This document shows, one piece after another, positions 38,063 through 47,293 of a stretch of 64,000 bases of DNA. Both the position numbers and the translations under genes were made by a program. This DNA is from Mesobacillus sp. AQ2. GTDB lineage: Bacteria > Bacillota > Bacilli > Bacillales > Cytobacillaceae. The notes below the pieces were generated by a model. The model had not been told where the DNA came from. It made no database searches and worked only from the letters and a program-made list of their open reading frames with translations. How positions within the stretch are numbered: the stretch's first letter is position 1; every line of letters begins with the position of its first letter. The stretch is from assembly GCF_030122805.1 (NCBI RefSeq), contig NZ_CP126080.1, positions 3,229,001-3,293,000 on the forward strand, read 5' to 3'.

Positions 38063-38075
38063 GTTCGGGCTCCCG

Positions 38076-38105
38076 TAAAAAAAGAATGTTCACTAAGAAC
38101 ATTCT
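38076..38105 (-). terminator. Terminator of yqhR
   Basis: AGAATGTTC/GAACATTCT 9-bp stem with TTTTTTTAC on the minus strand. It separates yqhR from aroQ-yqhT-efp. Confidence 0.88.
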
Positions 38106-38141
38106 ATCATAACTATTTTTGTGAAAACTACTTTCAGCCGC

Positions 38142-38657
38142 TCAGGAGGTGATCTCCTGACGATTTTTCTCCTTGTTACGATTCTCATTTTCTTCATAGG
38201 ATATAGAATAACCCACAAACACACCATATAGAACATAGAAACAAAGCGAAGTGACCAAGGTGTTTTTTGACAGGTCCCAGAAAGGTTTGATCCCGGGGAA
38301 GAGCGGATTGAGCACATAGAATACAAGGAAAAACAGCGCAATTCCGAAGGCTGCACCAGCCCAGATGGAATTCAGCTTCCTCATTGTCACATAATAGACC
38401 ATGGCGGCACCTGTTGAGAAAATGCCAATCGCTATGATTGATATGACTGTCCCAAGCCACTGCTGCTTCCATTCTCCCAATGCCCAGGGTTCCAGGATCA
38501 CGTTTGGCCGGATCTCGGTAAAATTAAATATATAGGCCAAATAAGCCAGAGCGCTCCAAAAAATCCCGCCGAACAATCCAGTAACTATACTCATCGCAAT
38601 GAATGACATCGGTTTTTCCCTTTGATCCTGTTCTAAATTGCCATGATTTTCTGCCAT
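38142..38657 (-). CDS. yqhR: YqhR family membrane protein
   Basis: 171 residues with four predicted membrane spans (FIAMSIVTGLFGGIFWSALA, WLGTVISIIAIGIFSTGAAM, SIWAGAAFGIALFFLVFYVL, LVTSLCFYVLYGVFVGYSIS) and charged termini. Matches the Bacillus YqhR family by position and pattern. The frame starts at 38696, but ATG at 38657 follows GGAGGT by 7 nt. The B. subtilis neighbour yqhQ is absent here. Function unknown. Confidence 0.88.
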   Translation of the reverse strand: MAENHGNLEQDQREKPMSFIAMSIVTGLFGGIFWSALAYLAYIFNFTEIRPNVILEPWALGEWKQQWLGTVISIIAIGIFSTGAAMVYYVTMRKLNSIWAGAAFGIALFFLVFYVLNPLFPGIKPFWDLSKNTLVTSLCFYVLYGVFVGYSISYEENENRNKEKNRQEITS

Positions 38658-38967
38658 TTGTTGCACCTCCGGTTTTAGTATGTCCCTGTTGTGCAAATGA
38701 ATTGCATATCTGGAAAAAATGTTACGGCGGCCTGTTCTTCATATAGAGGTTTTTATTGATTTTTAGTAAAATGAAATTAACAGAAATCTTTCTCGTCTTT
38801 GTGTCCAAATGCCATGAAAATGGAGATCTTTCGTTTAAGTCGCTTTTAAAAAGGAAAAAGTAGCAGGAGAAGAGTATAATATCGAAGAATTTGTATAAAG
38901 TAATCCTTGGTAAGTTTAAAAACAGTGGAAATTGCTCATGATGCTAGTAGGGAGGTGGCTTTCTTCG
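38658..38967. other. Divergent intergenic region yqhR/yqhP
   Basis: 310 bp between divergent genes. A TATAAT at 38875-38880 on the plus strand is a plausible -10 for yqhP, but no good -35 lies 17 bp upstream. No structured RNA or further ORF with a ribosome site was found. Confidence 0.4.
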
Positions 38968-39333
38968 ATGAGTCGAACTTTTAAGTATATTTTTTCAGGG
39001 CTGATTGTCCTTGCAATCTTTGGTTTCGCCTTTCAGTTGTTTACCGATCCTGTAAGTATTCTTGTTACACTGGCAACAATTGCATTGATTGGTGCCGCAA
39101 TCTATTTCCTTGTGACCCGCCTGTCGGGATCAAGTGCGGGCAGAGAGCAAAAGCGTGCTTTCCAAAAGGCAGCAAAGCGGTCCAAGAAACGGTTCCAGGC
39201 AAAAGAAGCAAATGCATCCTCAAAGCGTTCAAAGATAAAATCCCTCGCATCGGCACGGAAAAAGAAGGACGCTTCGCACTTAACAGTCATAGACGGTAAA
39301 AAAAGCAGAAAAAAAAATCGGGCTTCCTTTTAA
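38968..39333 (+). CDS. yqhP: SA1362 family membrane protein (YqhP)
   Basis: 121 residues with two membrane helices (IFSGLIVLAIFGFAFQLF and ILVTLATIALIGAAIYFLV) then a very basic tail rich in Lys, Arg and Ser (GREQKRAFQKAAKRSKKRF, KSRKKNRASF). Matches YqhP/SA1362 small membrane proteins. The frame opens at 38932; ATG at 38968 is 9 nt after GGGAGGTGG. The basic tail could contact nucleic acid or lipid heads; function unknown. Confidence 0.85.
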   Translation: MSRTFKYIFSGLIVLAIFGFAFQLFTDPVSILVTLATIALIGAAIYFLVTRLSGSSAGREQKRAFQKAAKRSKKRFQAKEANASSKRSKIKSLASARKKKDASHLTVIDGKKSRKKNRASF

Positions 39334-39347
39334 AGCTCGATTTTTTG
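39315..39347 (+). terminator. Terminator overlapping the end of yqhP
   Basis: AAATCGGGCTT/AAGCTCGATTT stem (G-T pair included) with TTT tail; the left arm encodes the last yqhP codons. Confidence 0.82.
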
Positions 39348-39357
39348 CTTTATAAGG

Positions 39358-39545
39358 AAGGCTCTTTTCTAAAACTTTGTTGCTATTTGCTGCAAAGTTG
39401 CATGGAATGACCTAGGTAACCTCGCTAAATGGACGATTTAGACGAGAAGAGAGCTTGCAAACTAGATACCGACAAGCAAAATGCCTTTTCATAGGTTAAA
39501 ATCGGCTTTAGGATTTTAACAACAATTCTTACGAGAAAAACCATT
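39358..39545. repeat. MITE-like 188-bp intergenic element
   Basis: The gap between yqhP and yqhO is almost filled by a segment with imperfect inverted ends: AAGGCTCTTTTCTAAAACTT (continuing TGTTG, 39358-39382) and, on the other strand, AATGGTTTTTCTCGTAAGAA (continuing TTGTTG, 39520-39545). Inside are two more hairpins, AACTTTG/CAAAGTT and the perfect TTAAAATC/GATTTTAA (39496-39519). It has no ORF. From memory similar sequences are scattered in Bacillaceae genomes, which would fit a miniature transposable element; this was not checked. Confidence 0.55.
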
Positions 39546-39550
39546 AAGAA

Positions 39551-40435
39551 TCAGTAGCACCATGATTTGAAAAATTTCTCAGCATTCTTCTTTCCCAGTT
39601 CAATCAACTCTTGTTTTTTCTCACCCGAGAGTTGGAATTCTGTTGTCAAATTCCCCTCCGTCGGAATGAATATGATATTCTTTTCATGTTTTCGCGAAAT
39701 GTACCTGGAGTCATGGGCATCCTTCATCGTCTCAAATAATGCTTCAAATAATTGCAGCGCATTTTTTATTTTATTCGTTGGCTGCTGGATCAGGTTTTGG
39801 CTTAGCTTGACACCAAGTACGGGACGTACTTTTTTCACATTCTCCTGGTCGAATAACCACATCGGAAAATTGCTTAGCACTCCTCCATCCACCACGATAT
39901 TCGCACCGACCCGGTCCCGCAGTTTTACCGGTTCGAAAAAGAAAGGAAGACTGCAGCTCATCCTGATTGCCCTTGCCACAGGGAAAGTCCTTGGATCAAC
40001 ACCATACTTCGGAAGATCATCCGGCAGGATCAGTAACCTGCCGTTTGTGAGGTCTGAGGCGATGATCCGCAATGCATCAGGGGCAAGATCGCCAAAGGTG
40101 CGAAGCCCTCTGGCAGCCAGCACCTCCGATATCCAGCTTTCTAATTCGTCACCTTTATAGAGTCCCAGCCGCCAGTATACAAAAAGCCATTTAGTCAAGG
40201 CTGATGGGAAGATCGTTTTCCTGGAATCGAGAAATTTTTTCAGGTCAAGTTCATCCAGGATGCCCGCCATCTCCGTACTCGTGTAGCCGGCAGCAAGCAA
40301 GCCAGCGATCAGCGAACCCGCACTAGTGCCTGCGACCCGTTTAAAACGGAACCCTCGCTCCTCAATCGCAGCACAGGCACCAACCAGTGCCAACCCTTTG
40401 ATTCCTCCGCCGGAAAAAACGCCGTCAATATACAT
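39551..40435 (-). CDS. yqhO: Patatin-like phospholipase (YqhO)
   Basis: 294-residue serine lipase of the patatin family with the full dyad and oxyanion hole: DGVFSGGGIKGLALVGA, nucleophile elbow GTSAGS, and the Asp in VVDGGVLSNFPMWLF. No signal peptide. GTG at 40444 and ATG at 40435 are both possible; the ATG is 8 nt from GGGAG and is used. Probably cleaves acyl chains from membrane lipids; substrate unknown. Confidence 0.92.
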   Translation of the reverse strand: MYIDGVFSGGGIKGLALVGACAAIEERGFRFKRVAGTSAGSLIAGLLAAGYTSTEMAGILDELDLKKFLDSRKTIFPSALTKWLFVYWRLGLYKGDELESWISEVLAARGLRTFGDLAPDALRIIASDLTNGRLLILPDDLPKYGVDPRTFPVARAIRMSCSLPFFFEPVKLRDRVGANIVVDGGVLSNFPMWLFDQENVKKVRPVLGVKLSQNLIQQPTNKIKNALQLFEALFETMKDAHDSRYISRKHEKNIIFIPTEGNLTTEFQLSGEKKQELIELGKKNAEKFFKSWCY

Positions 40436-40561
40436 ATGAGCCACTCCCGTCGATGTAATCCCATCTTTACATCTTTAAGCGCTTCATTTGTAAAATAGTA
40501 CGGCGTACAAGTAGAAAATTTCGGTTCAAGGACACAATCGAATTAAATCCCTAAACTCTTC

Positions 40562-41587
40562 TTAAGTGAAATATTGTATTTCTGCTTCCGGAAAAAATGA
40601 ATGGATATAGCCGCGGATTGTTTCTTCAAGATCTTTTGCTTCATCAGTCTGATAGACATACTTGCCAATTCCGTACCTTCCCCATTTGTATTTCCTTTTC
40701 TCCTCATCCATTTCCAGTTTCGATTTAGGATAACGCTTCTGAATAACATTTTTTGCAGGTTTGGTGAAGCGGTGCTGAATCAGCTCGAAGCTTAGTCCAG
40801 TCAGGTCGATTCCTTCCAGCGAATGGCTAAGCCTTTCGAACAATTCCTGATAGCCTTCTCTCCAGCCTTCATGGATGTAGATTGGCGCAACGATGAAGCC
40901 AAGCGGGTATCCTGCCTGTGCCACTTTTCTGGCTGCCTCCAGCCTTTCATCAAAGGATGATGTTCCAGGTTCAAAGTTTTTGATCACGAAACGGGCATTG
41001 ACGCTGAAACGGAATCTTGTTCTGCCATTATGTTTTGCATCGAGCAAATGGTCAACATGATGATACTTCGTGACAAAACGCAATTGCCCATATTCGGTTT
41101 GTCCGAAGAATTCAATTGTTTGTTTTAAAGCATGAGTTAAATGATCAATGCCAACGATATCTGATGTACATGCAGCTTCAAATCTGGTGACTTCTGGCTT
41201 TCTTTCATCCATGTACTTTTGTGCCTGATCGAAAATCTCCTCGAGATTCACATACGTACGGATATATGGCTTACTGCCAAGTGTCGTCTGCAAATAACAA
41301 TAGTGGCAATGGCCCATACAGCCGGTTGCAAGCGGGATGGCGTATTCAGCAGAAGGTTTGGAGGTGTCAAATTTCAGCGTTTTCCTGACACCAAAAACCA
41401 ATGTCGATTTGGCATTCCGGTACTGCTGGAGTTCATTGTCGCCAGGGATATTTCGCACTTGATTATGTGAAGTTGTCTCCCGGATTTCCAGTCCCATTTT
41501 CTCGAACTTTTCTTTTAATTCCCGCCCGAGCGGATATTCCAATGCCCTCGGCTCGATATAAACAAGCTGTGGTACAAAAGCTTTCAT
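40562..41587 (-). CDS. splB: Spore photoproduct lyase
   Basis: 341-residue radical SAM enzyme that reverses 5-thyminyl-5,6-dihydrothymine lesions during spore outgrowth. The cluster-binding motif CMGHCHYC (CX3CX2C, about residue 90) is intact, as is the H-atom donor cysteine in EAACTSDIVGID. C-terminal partial TIM barrel complete. Second of two ATG codons is best placed after GAGGA. In B. subtilis splB lies in splAB elsewhere; here there is no splA, so regulation must differ. Confidence 0.96.
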   Translation of the reverse strand: MKAFVPQLVYIEPRALEYPLGRELKEKFEKMGLEIRETTSHNQVRNIPGDNELQQYRNAKSTLVFGVRKTLKFDTSKPSAEYAIPLATGCMGHCHYCYLQTTLGSKPYIRTYVNLEEIFDQAQKYMDERKPEVTRFEAACTSDIVGIDHLTHALKQTIEFFGQTEYGQLRFVTKYHHVDHLLDAKHNGRTRFRFSVNARFVIKNFEPGTSSFDERLEAARKVAQAGYPLGFIVAPIYIHEGWREGYQELFERLSHSLEGIDLTGLSFELIQHRFTKPAKNVIQKRYPKSKLEMDEEKRKYKWGRYGIGKYVYQTDEAKDLEETIRGYIHSFFPEAEIQYFT

Positions 41588-41705
41588 CATCAGTCCTCAT
41601 TTCATTCCATATATCAGTAGTGTTAGTATGGGCAGAAATGAAAAAAGAGGATGAAAAAAATATTTCCATCCTTTTGTTCATATTGATTACTGAACGGTTA
41701 ACCAG

Positions 41706-42716
41706 TTAGAAAATAAACAGGACAATATAATACAGGAGCATTGTAACCAGGCCGACTGGAACCCCGAATGCCGCCCATTCCTTGCTCGTTATATTTAGTT
41801 TTCCTGCAGCGATAATATTCGGGATATTACCCGGGATCAGCATGCCACCGCTAATGACCAGGCCAAGCAAAACCGCACGGATTGTTCCAGAGTCCATCGC
41901 AGGGCTGATTTCTGCTGCAGCAAGGGTAGCATTATCTAGGATCGCGGATGTCATGTTAATCCAATATAACAGCGCTGGAGAAAGACCAATAATGTATGTT
42001 TTGATAAGCGGCTCAAAACCATGTCCAAGAAATGTAAGGCCCATTACGAAGACATAGATTTTAAAAGACCGAACAGCAATTTCCTCGTACGACTCAGGAC
42101 GGGAGGCAGACTTCAAAGCGTTCCTTCCTCCAACGGGTCTTACCATGATAATGGACATCAGGCCAAAAATAAGTAATGCTGGAAGAACTTCTTTCCCAAT
42201 CAACTCCAGTAAATAAAAGAAGTCCTTGTCCAATCTGCTGATTGTGATCGTGGCTAATGGCTCACCAATCGGTGTCAAGGCAGCACCAAGTCCGATCGAG
42301 AAGCATGCCAATACGGTAAAACGAACTTCAGATCTTCGGTCGAGCGGAAGGACCTTTATAATCATAACCAGTATTATAGCAGCAATGATCGCAGTTAGAA
42401 CACTAGATGCCAGTCCAAGAAAAACAACTGTCAAACCGAAAAATAATCTAGGAGACAGTAGTCTGCTTCCCCATTGGATCGATTTTTCCAATTCCGCCTT
42501 AAACCACTTGGCAAGCAAACCAGCTGCTAATACTGCAATCGTGATATTGATAGGGTCAGTCACCGCTTTTTCAATGAGCGGACGGTCCATCACGCCACTA
42601 ATAATTGCTGCCGCAACGCCCATAGTAAATAAAAAAAGCTCCAAATTATGTTCAATCATTTTAATCGAAAAAGGCAAAAACAAAACCAACAGCAAAATAA
42701 TAATTAATCCAATCAT
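41706..42716 (-). CDS. DUF1646 family membrane transporter
   Basis: 336-residue protein with about ten membrane spans. The conserved segments GLGAALTPIGEPLATITISRL and MTSAILDNATLAAAEISPA fall in re-entrant-loop-like positions of ArsB/NhaD-type ion transporters, and DUF1646 proteins are classed there as putative cation exchangers. Substrate unknown. It lies 118 bp upstream of splB on the same strand and after the nrdJ terminator. Absent from this position in B. subtilis. Confidence 0.8.
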   Translation of the reverse strand: MIGLIIILLLVLFLPFSIKMIEHNLELFLFTMGVAAAIISGVMDRPLIEKAVTDPINITIAVLAAGLLAKWFKAELEKSIQWGSRLLSPRLFFGLTVVFLGLASSVLTAIIAAIILVMIIKVLPLDRRSEVRFTVLACFSIGLGAALTPIGEPLATITISRLDKDFFYLLELIGKEVLPALLIFGLMSIIMVRPVGGRNALKSASRPESYEEIAVRSFKIYVFVMGLTFLGHGFEPLIKTYIIGLSPALLYWINMTSAILDNATLAAAEISPAMDSGTIRAVLLGLVISGGMLIPGNIPNIIAAGKLNITSKEWAAFGVPVGLVTMLLYYIVLFIF

Positions 42717-42825
42717 CGCTTTCCCTGTCCTTTTTTCTACCTCTATTACTATATAATAGGAGCAAACCTAATATTTAGAACACGGAGTTTTTTCGGTTCA
42801 TGGAAATAAACCAGAATTTAACCAT

Positions 42826-42854
42826 AGAAATAGCCACGGCCTGGGCCGTGGCTA
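42826..42854 (-). terminator. Terminator of nrdJ
   Basis: TAGCCACGGCC/GGCCGTGGCTA 11-bp GC-rich stem with a 2-nt loop, followed by TTTCTATGG on the minus strand. Confidence 0.85.
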
Positions 42855-42870
42855 AACTATTGATTTTATA

Positions 42871-45429
42871 TTATAATCCACACTTTAATTGCGCGTTACA
42901 GTTTGTACAAGTATTGCAGCCGCCGATTTCTTTTACCTCACCTTTGCGGCAGACCGGGCATGTGTTGCCGACTTCAGAACCGATCGTTACGTTGGTAGAA
43001 CGCAATTCATTGATCGTATCGACAAGCACAACATGCTGCTTTTGCTTTTCTTTCTTTTCAACTTCATCATCCATTGAATTCTCTTCAGCTTTAAGCGTCA
43101 ATACCTGGGAATCACGGGAGCCGTCAACATAAACGGTTCCGCCTTTAGCTCCCCCTTTATAAAGGCGCTCATATACCTTTTCCACCTGCTCAACACTGTA
43201 ACCTTTCGGTGCGTTGACCGTTTTGCTGATTGAGCTGTCAATCCAGCGCTGGATGACACACTGAACATCAGCATGGGCTTCAGGCGCCAGTTCCATCGCA
43301 GATACGAACCAGTTCGGCAGGTTCTCAGGATCTGCCTGCGGATGACGATCAAGGTATTCCTGGACGATATCCGCCTTCACCTCGATGAACTTGCCTAGAC
43401 GGCCGCTTCTGAAGTAAGAGAAGCTGAAGTATGGCTCGAGTCCTGTTGATACGCCAACCATTGTACCAGTAGATCCTGTCGGAGCAACAGTCAGCAAGTG
43501 CGAGTTGCGAATTCCGTTTTCAAGGATTGATTCACGTATATCCTCAGGCATTTTCTTCATGAAACCAGTATTTGTGAATGCCTTACGAAGTCTGTTTGTT
43601 TCTTCTTCTGTGCCGCCCTGAAGGAATGGGAAGCTTCCTTTTTCCTTTCCAAGTTCAACAGATGCACGGTACGCTGATGTCGCGATGGTTTCAAAAACCT
43701 TATCGACAAGCTGGTTACCTTCCTCTGAACCGTATTCTGTTTCACAGTAGATCAGTAAATCATGAAGACCCATTACCCCTAGACCGACACGGCGTTCGCC
43801 CAGGGCTTGTCTCTTATTATCTTCAAGGAAATATGGAGTCGCATCGATGACATTGTCCTGCATGCGCACACCAACTTCAACAGTACGCTTCAATTTTTCA
43901 AAATTAACTGTTTTGGTTTCCTTGTCCGCCATTTCTGCAAGGTTAACAGCAGCCAGGTTGCAGACAGAGTTTGGTGCGAGAGGCTGTTCCCCACACGGGT
44001 TGGTCGCTACAACCTTCTGTCCATATGCCTGTGCGTTCGTCATGTCGTTGGCATTGTCGATGAAGAAAATGCCAGGCTCCGCAGAATACGTCGCACAGAT
44101 ATTGATCAGGTTCCATAGTTCTTTGGCTTTGATTTTTCTATAGGTACGGACTTTATAGCCAAGCTTTTCCCACTCGCGAACATCCCCTACTTTATGCCAC
44201 TCTTCATTATAAATTTTCATCGTCTCAGCATCGTAGCTTTCTACATCTGGGAAGCGAAGTTCATAGTCTGCATCGTTGTCGACTGCATCCATGAAATCTT
44301 TTGTCAATGTGACTGAGATATTTGCACCAGTCAGGAATTCTGAGTTATGGACAGTATAAGTTCCGCCTGTTGCAAGCTTTTCTTCAGCAGATTTAATGAT
44401 ATCAGCGCTGAATCCACCGTAGCCTGGGATCGTTTTGTAGTTCACAATTCCCTGGTACATTGCTTCTTCCTGAAGTGTCATCGGCGTGAATTTAAGTTTT
44501 TCCTTAGCCATTTTCTTGATTGACTCATCGTTTGTGTTTTCTATCAGGAAGCGAAGGATTCTTGGGTTCTGCATTTTTGAAATGATGAATTCCACAATGT
44601 CAGGATGCCAGTCAGAAAGCATGATCATCTGCGCTCCCCTTCTTGACCCGCCCTGCTCAACTAAATGTGTAAGCTTGGCGATGTCATCAAGCCATGAAAC
44701 CGATCCGGATGATTTTCCGTTTACGCCTCTGGCCAGTGTGTTGCGCGGTCTTAATGTTGATCCGTTCGTTCCGACTCCGCCGCCGCGGCTCATGATTTCC
44801 ATGACCTGCTTGCGATGCTCAGAGATGCCTTCGCGGGAATCTTTTACGAAAGGCATTACATAGCAGTTGAAGTAGGTTACGTCTGTGTCTGCGCCTGCTC
44901 CGTAAAGGACACGCCCTGCAGGAATGAAGTTCATTGATACTAGTTCCTGATAGAACTTTTCAAACCACTCCTGGCGCTTCTCTTCTGTTTTTTCAACAGC
45001 TGCCAGCCCCGTCGCATTCCGTTTTGCGATTTGCTCGTAGAATACTTCCAGCGGCTTTTCAATCACGTCCAGGGAACGCTTGATAATGCCAGTGGCTGAT
45101 TCTTCGGGATCATCAAGTACTCCGCGAAACTCTTCTTCTACAAGAACTTTCGCTGTCTTGTTCTCCCAATCAATATCTTGTATGAATCCAAGTCCGCGTG
45201 CCGGGAACTTTGGATCTTCCTTGATCGTGAGGACGACAAAATCCCCACTAGAGAGTGTGATTTTTTCGGTGTCTTTAAAAGTATAGCGGTCCAGCATGAC
45301 AAGTCGGGAGACGCCTTTGTGGGTAAGTTTCATTTCAGGTGTGATGGGGTGAACCTGCGGGAACAACTTGATATCCTCATTCAGACTTTCAACATTCAGG
45401 CTCATTTTTTGTCCAATAGTAACAGACAT
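42871..45429 (-). CDS. nrdJ: Adenosylcobalamin-dependent (class II) ribonucleotide reductase
   Basis: 852 residues. Reduces ribonucleotides to deoxyribonucleotides using B12, independent of oxygen and of a small radical subunit. Seen: substrate-site region MNFIPAGRVLYGAGADTDVT, RGGGVGTNGSTLRPRN, the catalytic ATNPCGEQPLAPNSVCNLAA (active-site Cys and Glu), PTGSTGTMVGVSTGLEP, and a C-terminal zinc-ribbon CPVCRKG ... CNTCTNCNAQLKCGL that holds the thiol pair for re-reduction. Start ATG after GAAGGAG. Two NrdR boxes lie upstream. B. subtilis lacks this class, so this is a lineage marker; the cell must make or take up cobalamin, consistent with mutA. Confidence 0.96.
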   Translation of the reverse strand: MSVTIGQKMSLNVESLNEDIKLFPQVHPITPEMKLTHKGVSRLVMLDRYTFKDTEKITLSSGDFVVLTIKEDPKFPARGLGFIQDIDWENKTAKVLVEEEFRGVLDDPEESATGIIKRSLDVIEKPLEVFYEQIAKRNATGLAAVEKTEEKRQEWFEKFYQELVSMNFIPAGRVLYGAGADTDVTYFNCYVMPFVKDSREGISEHRKQVMEIMSRGGGVGTNGSTLRPRNTLARGVNGKSSGSVSWLDDIAKLTHLVEQGGSRRGAQMIMLSDWHPDIVEFIISKMQNPRILRFLIENTNDESIKKMAKEKLKFTPMTLQEEAMYQGIVNYKTIPGYGGFSADIIKSAEEKLATGGTYTVHNSEFLTGANISVTLTKDFMDAVDNDADYELRFPDVESYDAETMKIYNEEWHKVGDVREWEKLGYKVRTYRKIKAKELWNLINICATYSAEPGIFFIDNANDMTNAQAYGQKVVATNPCGEQPLAPNSVCNLAAVNLAEMADKETKTVNFEKLKRTVEVGVRMQDNVIDATPYFLEDNKRQALGERRVGLGVMGLHDLLIYCETEYGSEEGNQLVDKVFETIATSAYRASVELGKEKGSFPFLQGGTEEETNRLRKAFTNTGFMKKMPEDIRESILENGIRNSHLLTVAPTGSTGTMVGVSTGLEPYFSFSYFRSGRLGKFIEVKADIVQEYLDRHPQADPENLPNWFVSAMELAPEAHADVQCVIQRWIDSSISKTVNAPKGYSVEQVEKVYERLYKGGAKGGTVYVDGSRDSQVLTLKAEENSMDDEVEKKEKQKQHVVLVDTINELRSTNVTIGSEVGNTCPVCRKGEVKEIGGCNTCTNCNAQLKCGL

Positions 45430-45751
45430 TTCTACAACTCCTTCAAAGGTTTAAATCCATTCTTTAATGTGATACTAGAAATATGTAATTCTAGCTGCTT
45501 TTTTTGAATTACCCTTACGTTATCATATCGAAACATTAAAAATCAATATATAGTGTATTTTTTATTTTCGACAATACTATATATGGTGTTCAGGACAAAA
45601 GAACTTTATTTTGTCAAACATGAAAACTACTAAAAATGAGAGATAAAAAGAGAGAAAGATAGAATTTTTCCCTTAAACGATAAAAAACAACAAATTTCGA
45701 GGGTTGCACTTTTTACAATCCCCCCGACCTCTAGAAAATACTGGATAAAAG
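45430..45751. other. nrdJ leader and spacer
   Basis: Besides the NrdR boxes, this AT-rich gap holds no recognisable gene. A cobalamin riboswitch was looked for and not seen. Confidence 0.5.
45541..45589 (-). promoter_or_regulatory. Tandem NrdR boxes upstream of nrdJ
   Basis: Two 16-bp sites resemble the NrdR consensus ACACTATATATAGTGT: ACACTATATATTGATT (45541-45556, minus) and ACACCATATATAGTAT (45574-45589, minus). Centres are 33 bp apart, about three helical turns, as usual for NrdR pairs. A candidate -35 TTGTCG with a -10 TATATA overlaps the nearer box, suiting repression. Confidence 0.85.
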
Positions 45752-45776
45752 AAAAAAAGCGGTTCAACCGCTTTAA
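45752..45776 (-). terminator. Terminator of lipM
   Basis: AAAGCGG/CCGCTTT 7-bp stem, 5-nt loop, flanked by A/T runs; T-run TTTTTTTCTTTT on the minus strand. Confidence 0.82.
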
Positions 45777-45783
45777 AAATTTT

Positions 45784-46620
45784 TTATCTTTTAAAATTCC
45801 AGTCATCAGATTCGTACTTGTTTTTGGCAAGTGCATTCACATAATCCAATTCCTCTTCACTTAAGGTATAAGGCTCCAAAATAATTCCAAGCCCGTCCTC
45901 GAAACCTTCTTTGAAGGCTTTCTTCGCTTCTTCTAGTTCAATTTTCCGGCCGCTGATCTCATTGATTGCCACTGCCTTGGTCTTGAAGGCTCGCTGCATT
46001 CTTTCTTTGATTCTGTCATTCGGGTACTTGAATAAGCTGAAAAGTTTATCTTCATCCAAATCCAGCAATATGGATCCATGCTGAAGGATGACACCTTTCT
46101 GACGTGTCTGGGCACTTCCGGCGACCTTCCTTCCCTCGACAACCAGCTCGTACCAGCTTGGTGCATCAAAACAAACCGCAGATCTCGGGTTCTTCAGTGC
46201 ATCTTTTTCGGCAGATGTTTTTGGCACGGCAAAATAAGCTTCCAGTCCAAGTTTCTGGAACCCTAGTAAAATCCCCTCTGAAATGACGCGATATGCCTCA
46301 GTGACTGTTTTCGGCATTTCAGGGTGGTCTTCTGTAACGATGACACTATATGTAAGTTCGTGTTCATGCAGGACACCCCTGCCTCCAGTGGGCCTGCGCA
46401 CAAATCCGAGACCATGATGCTGTACCGCATCCATATCAATCTCGCGCTCGATCCTCTGGAAATAGCCAACTGAAAGTGTCGCCGGGTTCCAGCCATAAAA
46501 GCGGACAACAGGCGGGATTTTTCCGGCACCATGCCAATCGAGCAACGCCTCATCCAGCGCCATATTGAATGACGGTGAATTGTCTCCTGAATCAATAAAT
46601 CTCCATACCTCTTTTTCCAT
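45784..46620 (-). CDS. lipM: Octanoyltransferase LipM
   Basis: 278 residues, the same length as B. subtilis LipM. It transfers octanoyl from acyl carrier protein to GcvH, the first step of lipoate assembly; LipL then passes it to E2 proteins such as BkdB. Features: [39 protein letters not shown] with Lys, and a candidate nucleophile Cys in [19 protein letters not shown]. The frame opens at 46647, but ATG at 46620 follows GGGG by 7 nt. Close to the glycine cleavage operon that needs lipoate. Confidence 0.95.
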   Translation of the reverse strand: MEKEVWRFIDSGDNSPSFNMALDEALLDWHGAGKIPPVVRFYGWNPATLSVGYFQRIEREIDMDAVQHHGLGFVRRPTGGRGVLHEHELTYSVIVTEDHPEMPKTVTEAYRVISEGILLGFQKLGLEAYFAVPKTSAEKDALKNPRSAVCFDAPSWYELVVEGRKVAGSAQTRQKGVILQHGSILLDLDEDKLFSLFKYPNDRIKERMQRAFKTKAVAINEISGRKIELEEAKKAFKEGFEDGLGIILEPYTLSEEELDYVNALAKNKYESDDWNFKR

Positions 46621-46792
46621 TGCATTACCCCATTTAAAATTGTTCAAAGCTACGATTTTTTTAGTCTAACAAATAAATTTTCAAAAGCAAAGCAGCTTGT
46701 TCGAAAGAATTTTGTTAAATTCCTTTGCTCTTATCCAGGAAGGCTTATATAATTAAAGGTGGCTCAGCTAAGCTTGAAAGGAGAAATATGTT

Positions 46793-47173
46793 TTGGATAC
46801 ACTTATTTTTTTAATCGTCCTGACAGTTGCGGTGATTCTTTACTCTGTGTTTATGTATTTCCGCCAAAAGAAAATCCTGAAGACTTTGTCAGAGGAAGAA
46901 TTCAAAGCAGGGTACCGTAAAGCGCAGCTCATTGATGTCCGTGAACCAAATGAATTTGCCAACGGACATATTCTTGGCGCAAGAAACATCCCGCTTACCC
47001 AGCTAAAAGCACGTCTGAAGGAAGTCAGACCGGACAAGCCAGTCTATCTTTATTGCCAGAGCGGATCACGCAGCGGCCGTGCTGCACAGCTGCTTCACAA
47101 AAAAGGCTATAAAGACTTATCCCATCTTGAAGGCGGCTTCAAAAAATGGGGCGGCAAAATCAAAGCTAAATAA
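46793..47173 (+). CDS. yqhL: Membrane-anchored rhodanese (YqhL)
   Basis: 126 residues: an N-terminal membrane helix (LIFLIVLTVAVILYSVFMYF) and a cytoplasmic rhodanese domain with QLIDVREPNEFANGHILGA and active loop YCQSGSRSGRAAQLL (catalytic Cys). Start TTG, about 9 nt from AAAGGAG; the nearer ATG at 46788 opens only a short frame. Matches B. subtilis YqhL in position. Sulphur carrier role inferred. Confidence 0.92.
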   Translation: MDTLIFLIVLTVAVILYSVFMYFRQKKILKTLSEEEFKAGYRKAQLIDVREPNEFANGHILGARNIPLTQLKARLKEVRPDKPVYLYCQSGSRSGRAAQLLHKKGYKDLSHLEGGFKKWGGKIKAK

Positions 47174-47192
47174 GCAATCTTTCCATAAAATC

Positions 47193-47226
47193 ACCCCTCA
47201 GCAGAAATGCTGGGGGGTTAGCTTTT
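47193..47226 (+). terminator. Terminator of yqhL
   Basis: ACCCC-CAGCA/TGCTG-GGGGT stem with a 4-nt GAAA loop, then TAGCTTTT. Confidence 0.78.
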
Positions 47227-47293
47227 AAAGTCATAACACTCTTTTCGGTTTAGCTTCTTTTAGTTCTAAAATAAATGTCTTTTGCATCTTAGG

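Noticed and set aside
38850..38890. Sigma-H promoter for yqhP
   Set aside because: AAAGGAAAA resembles a -35, but the -10 region lacks GAAT at the right distance.
40445..40561. splA upstream of splB or another small gene near splB
   Set aside because: The gap downstream and the 118 bp upstream have no ORF with a ribosome site resembling SplA.
41690..41712. Terminator of the DUF1646 gene
   Set aside because: AACTGGTTAACCGTT dyad is short, imperfect and lacks a T-run.
45430..45783. Cobalamin riboswitch upstream of nrdJ
   Set aside because: No B12-box-like element or suitable stem structure; NrdR boxes explain control better.
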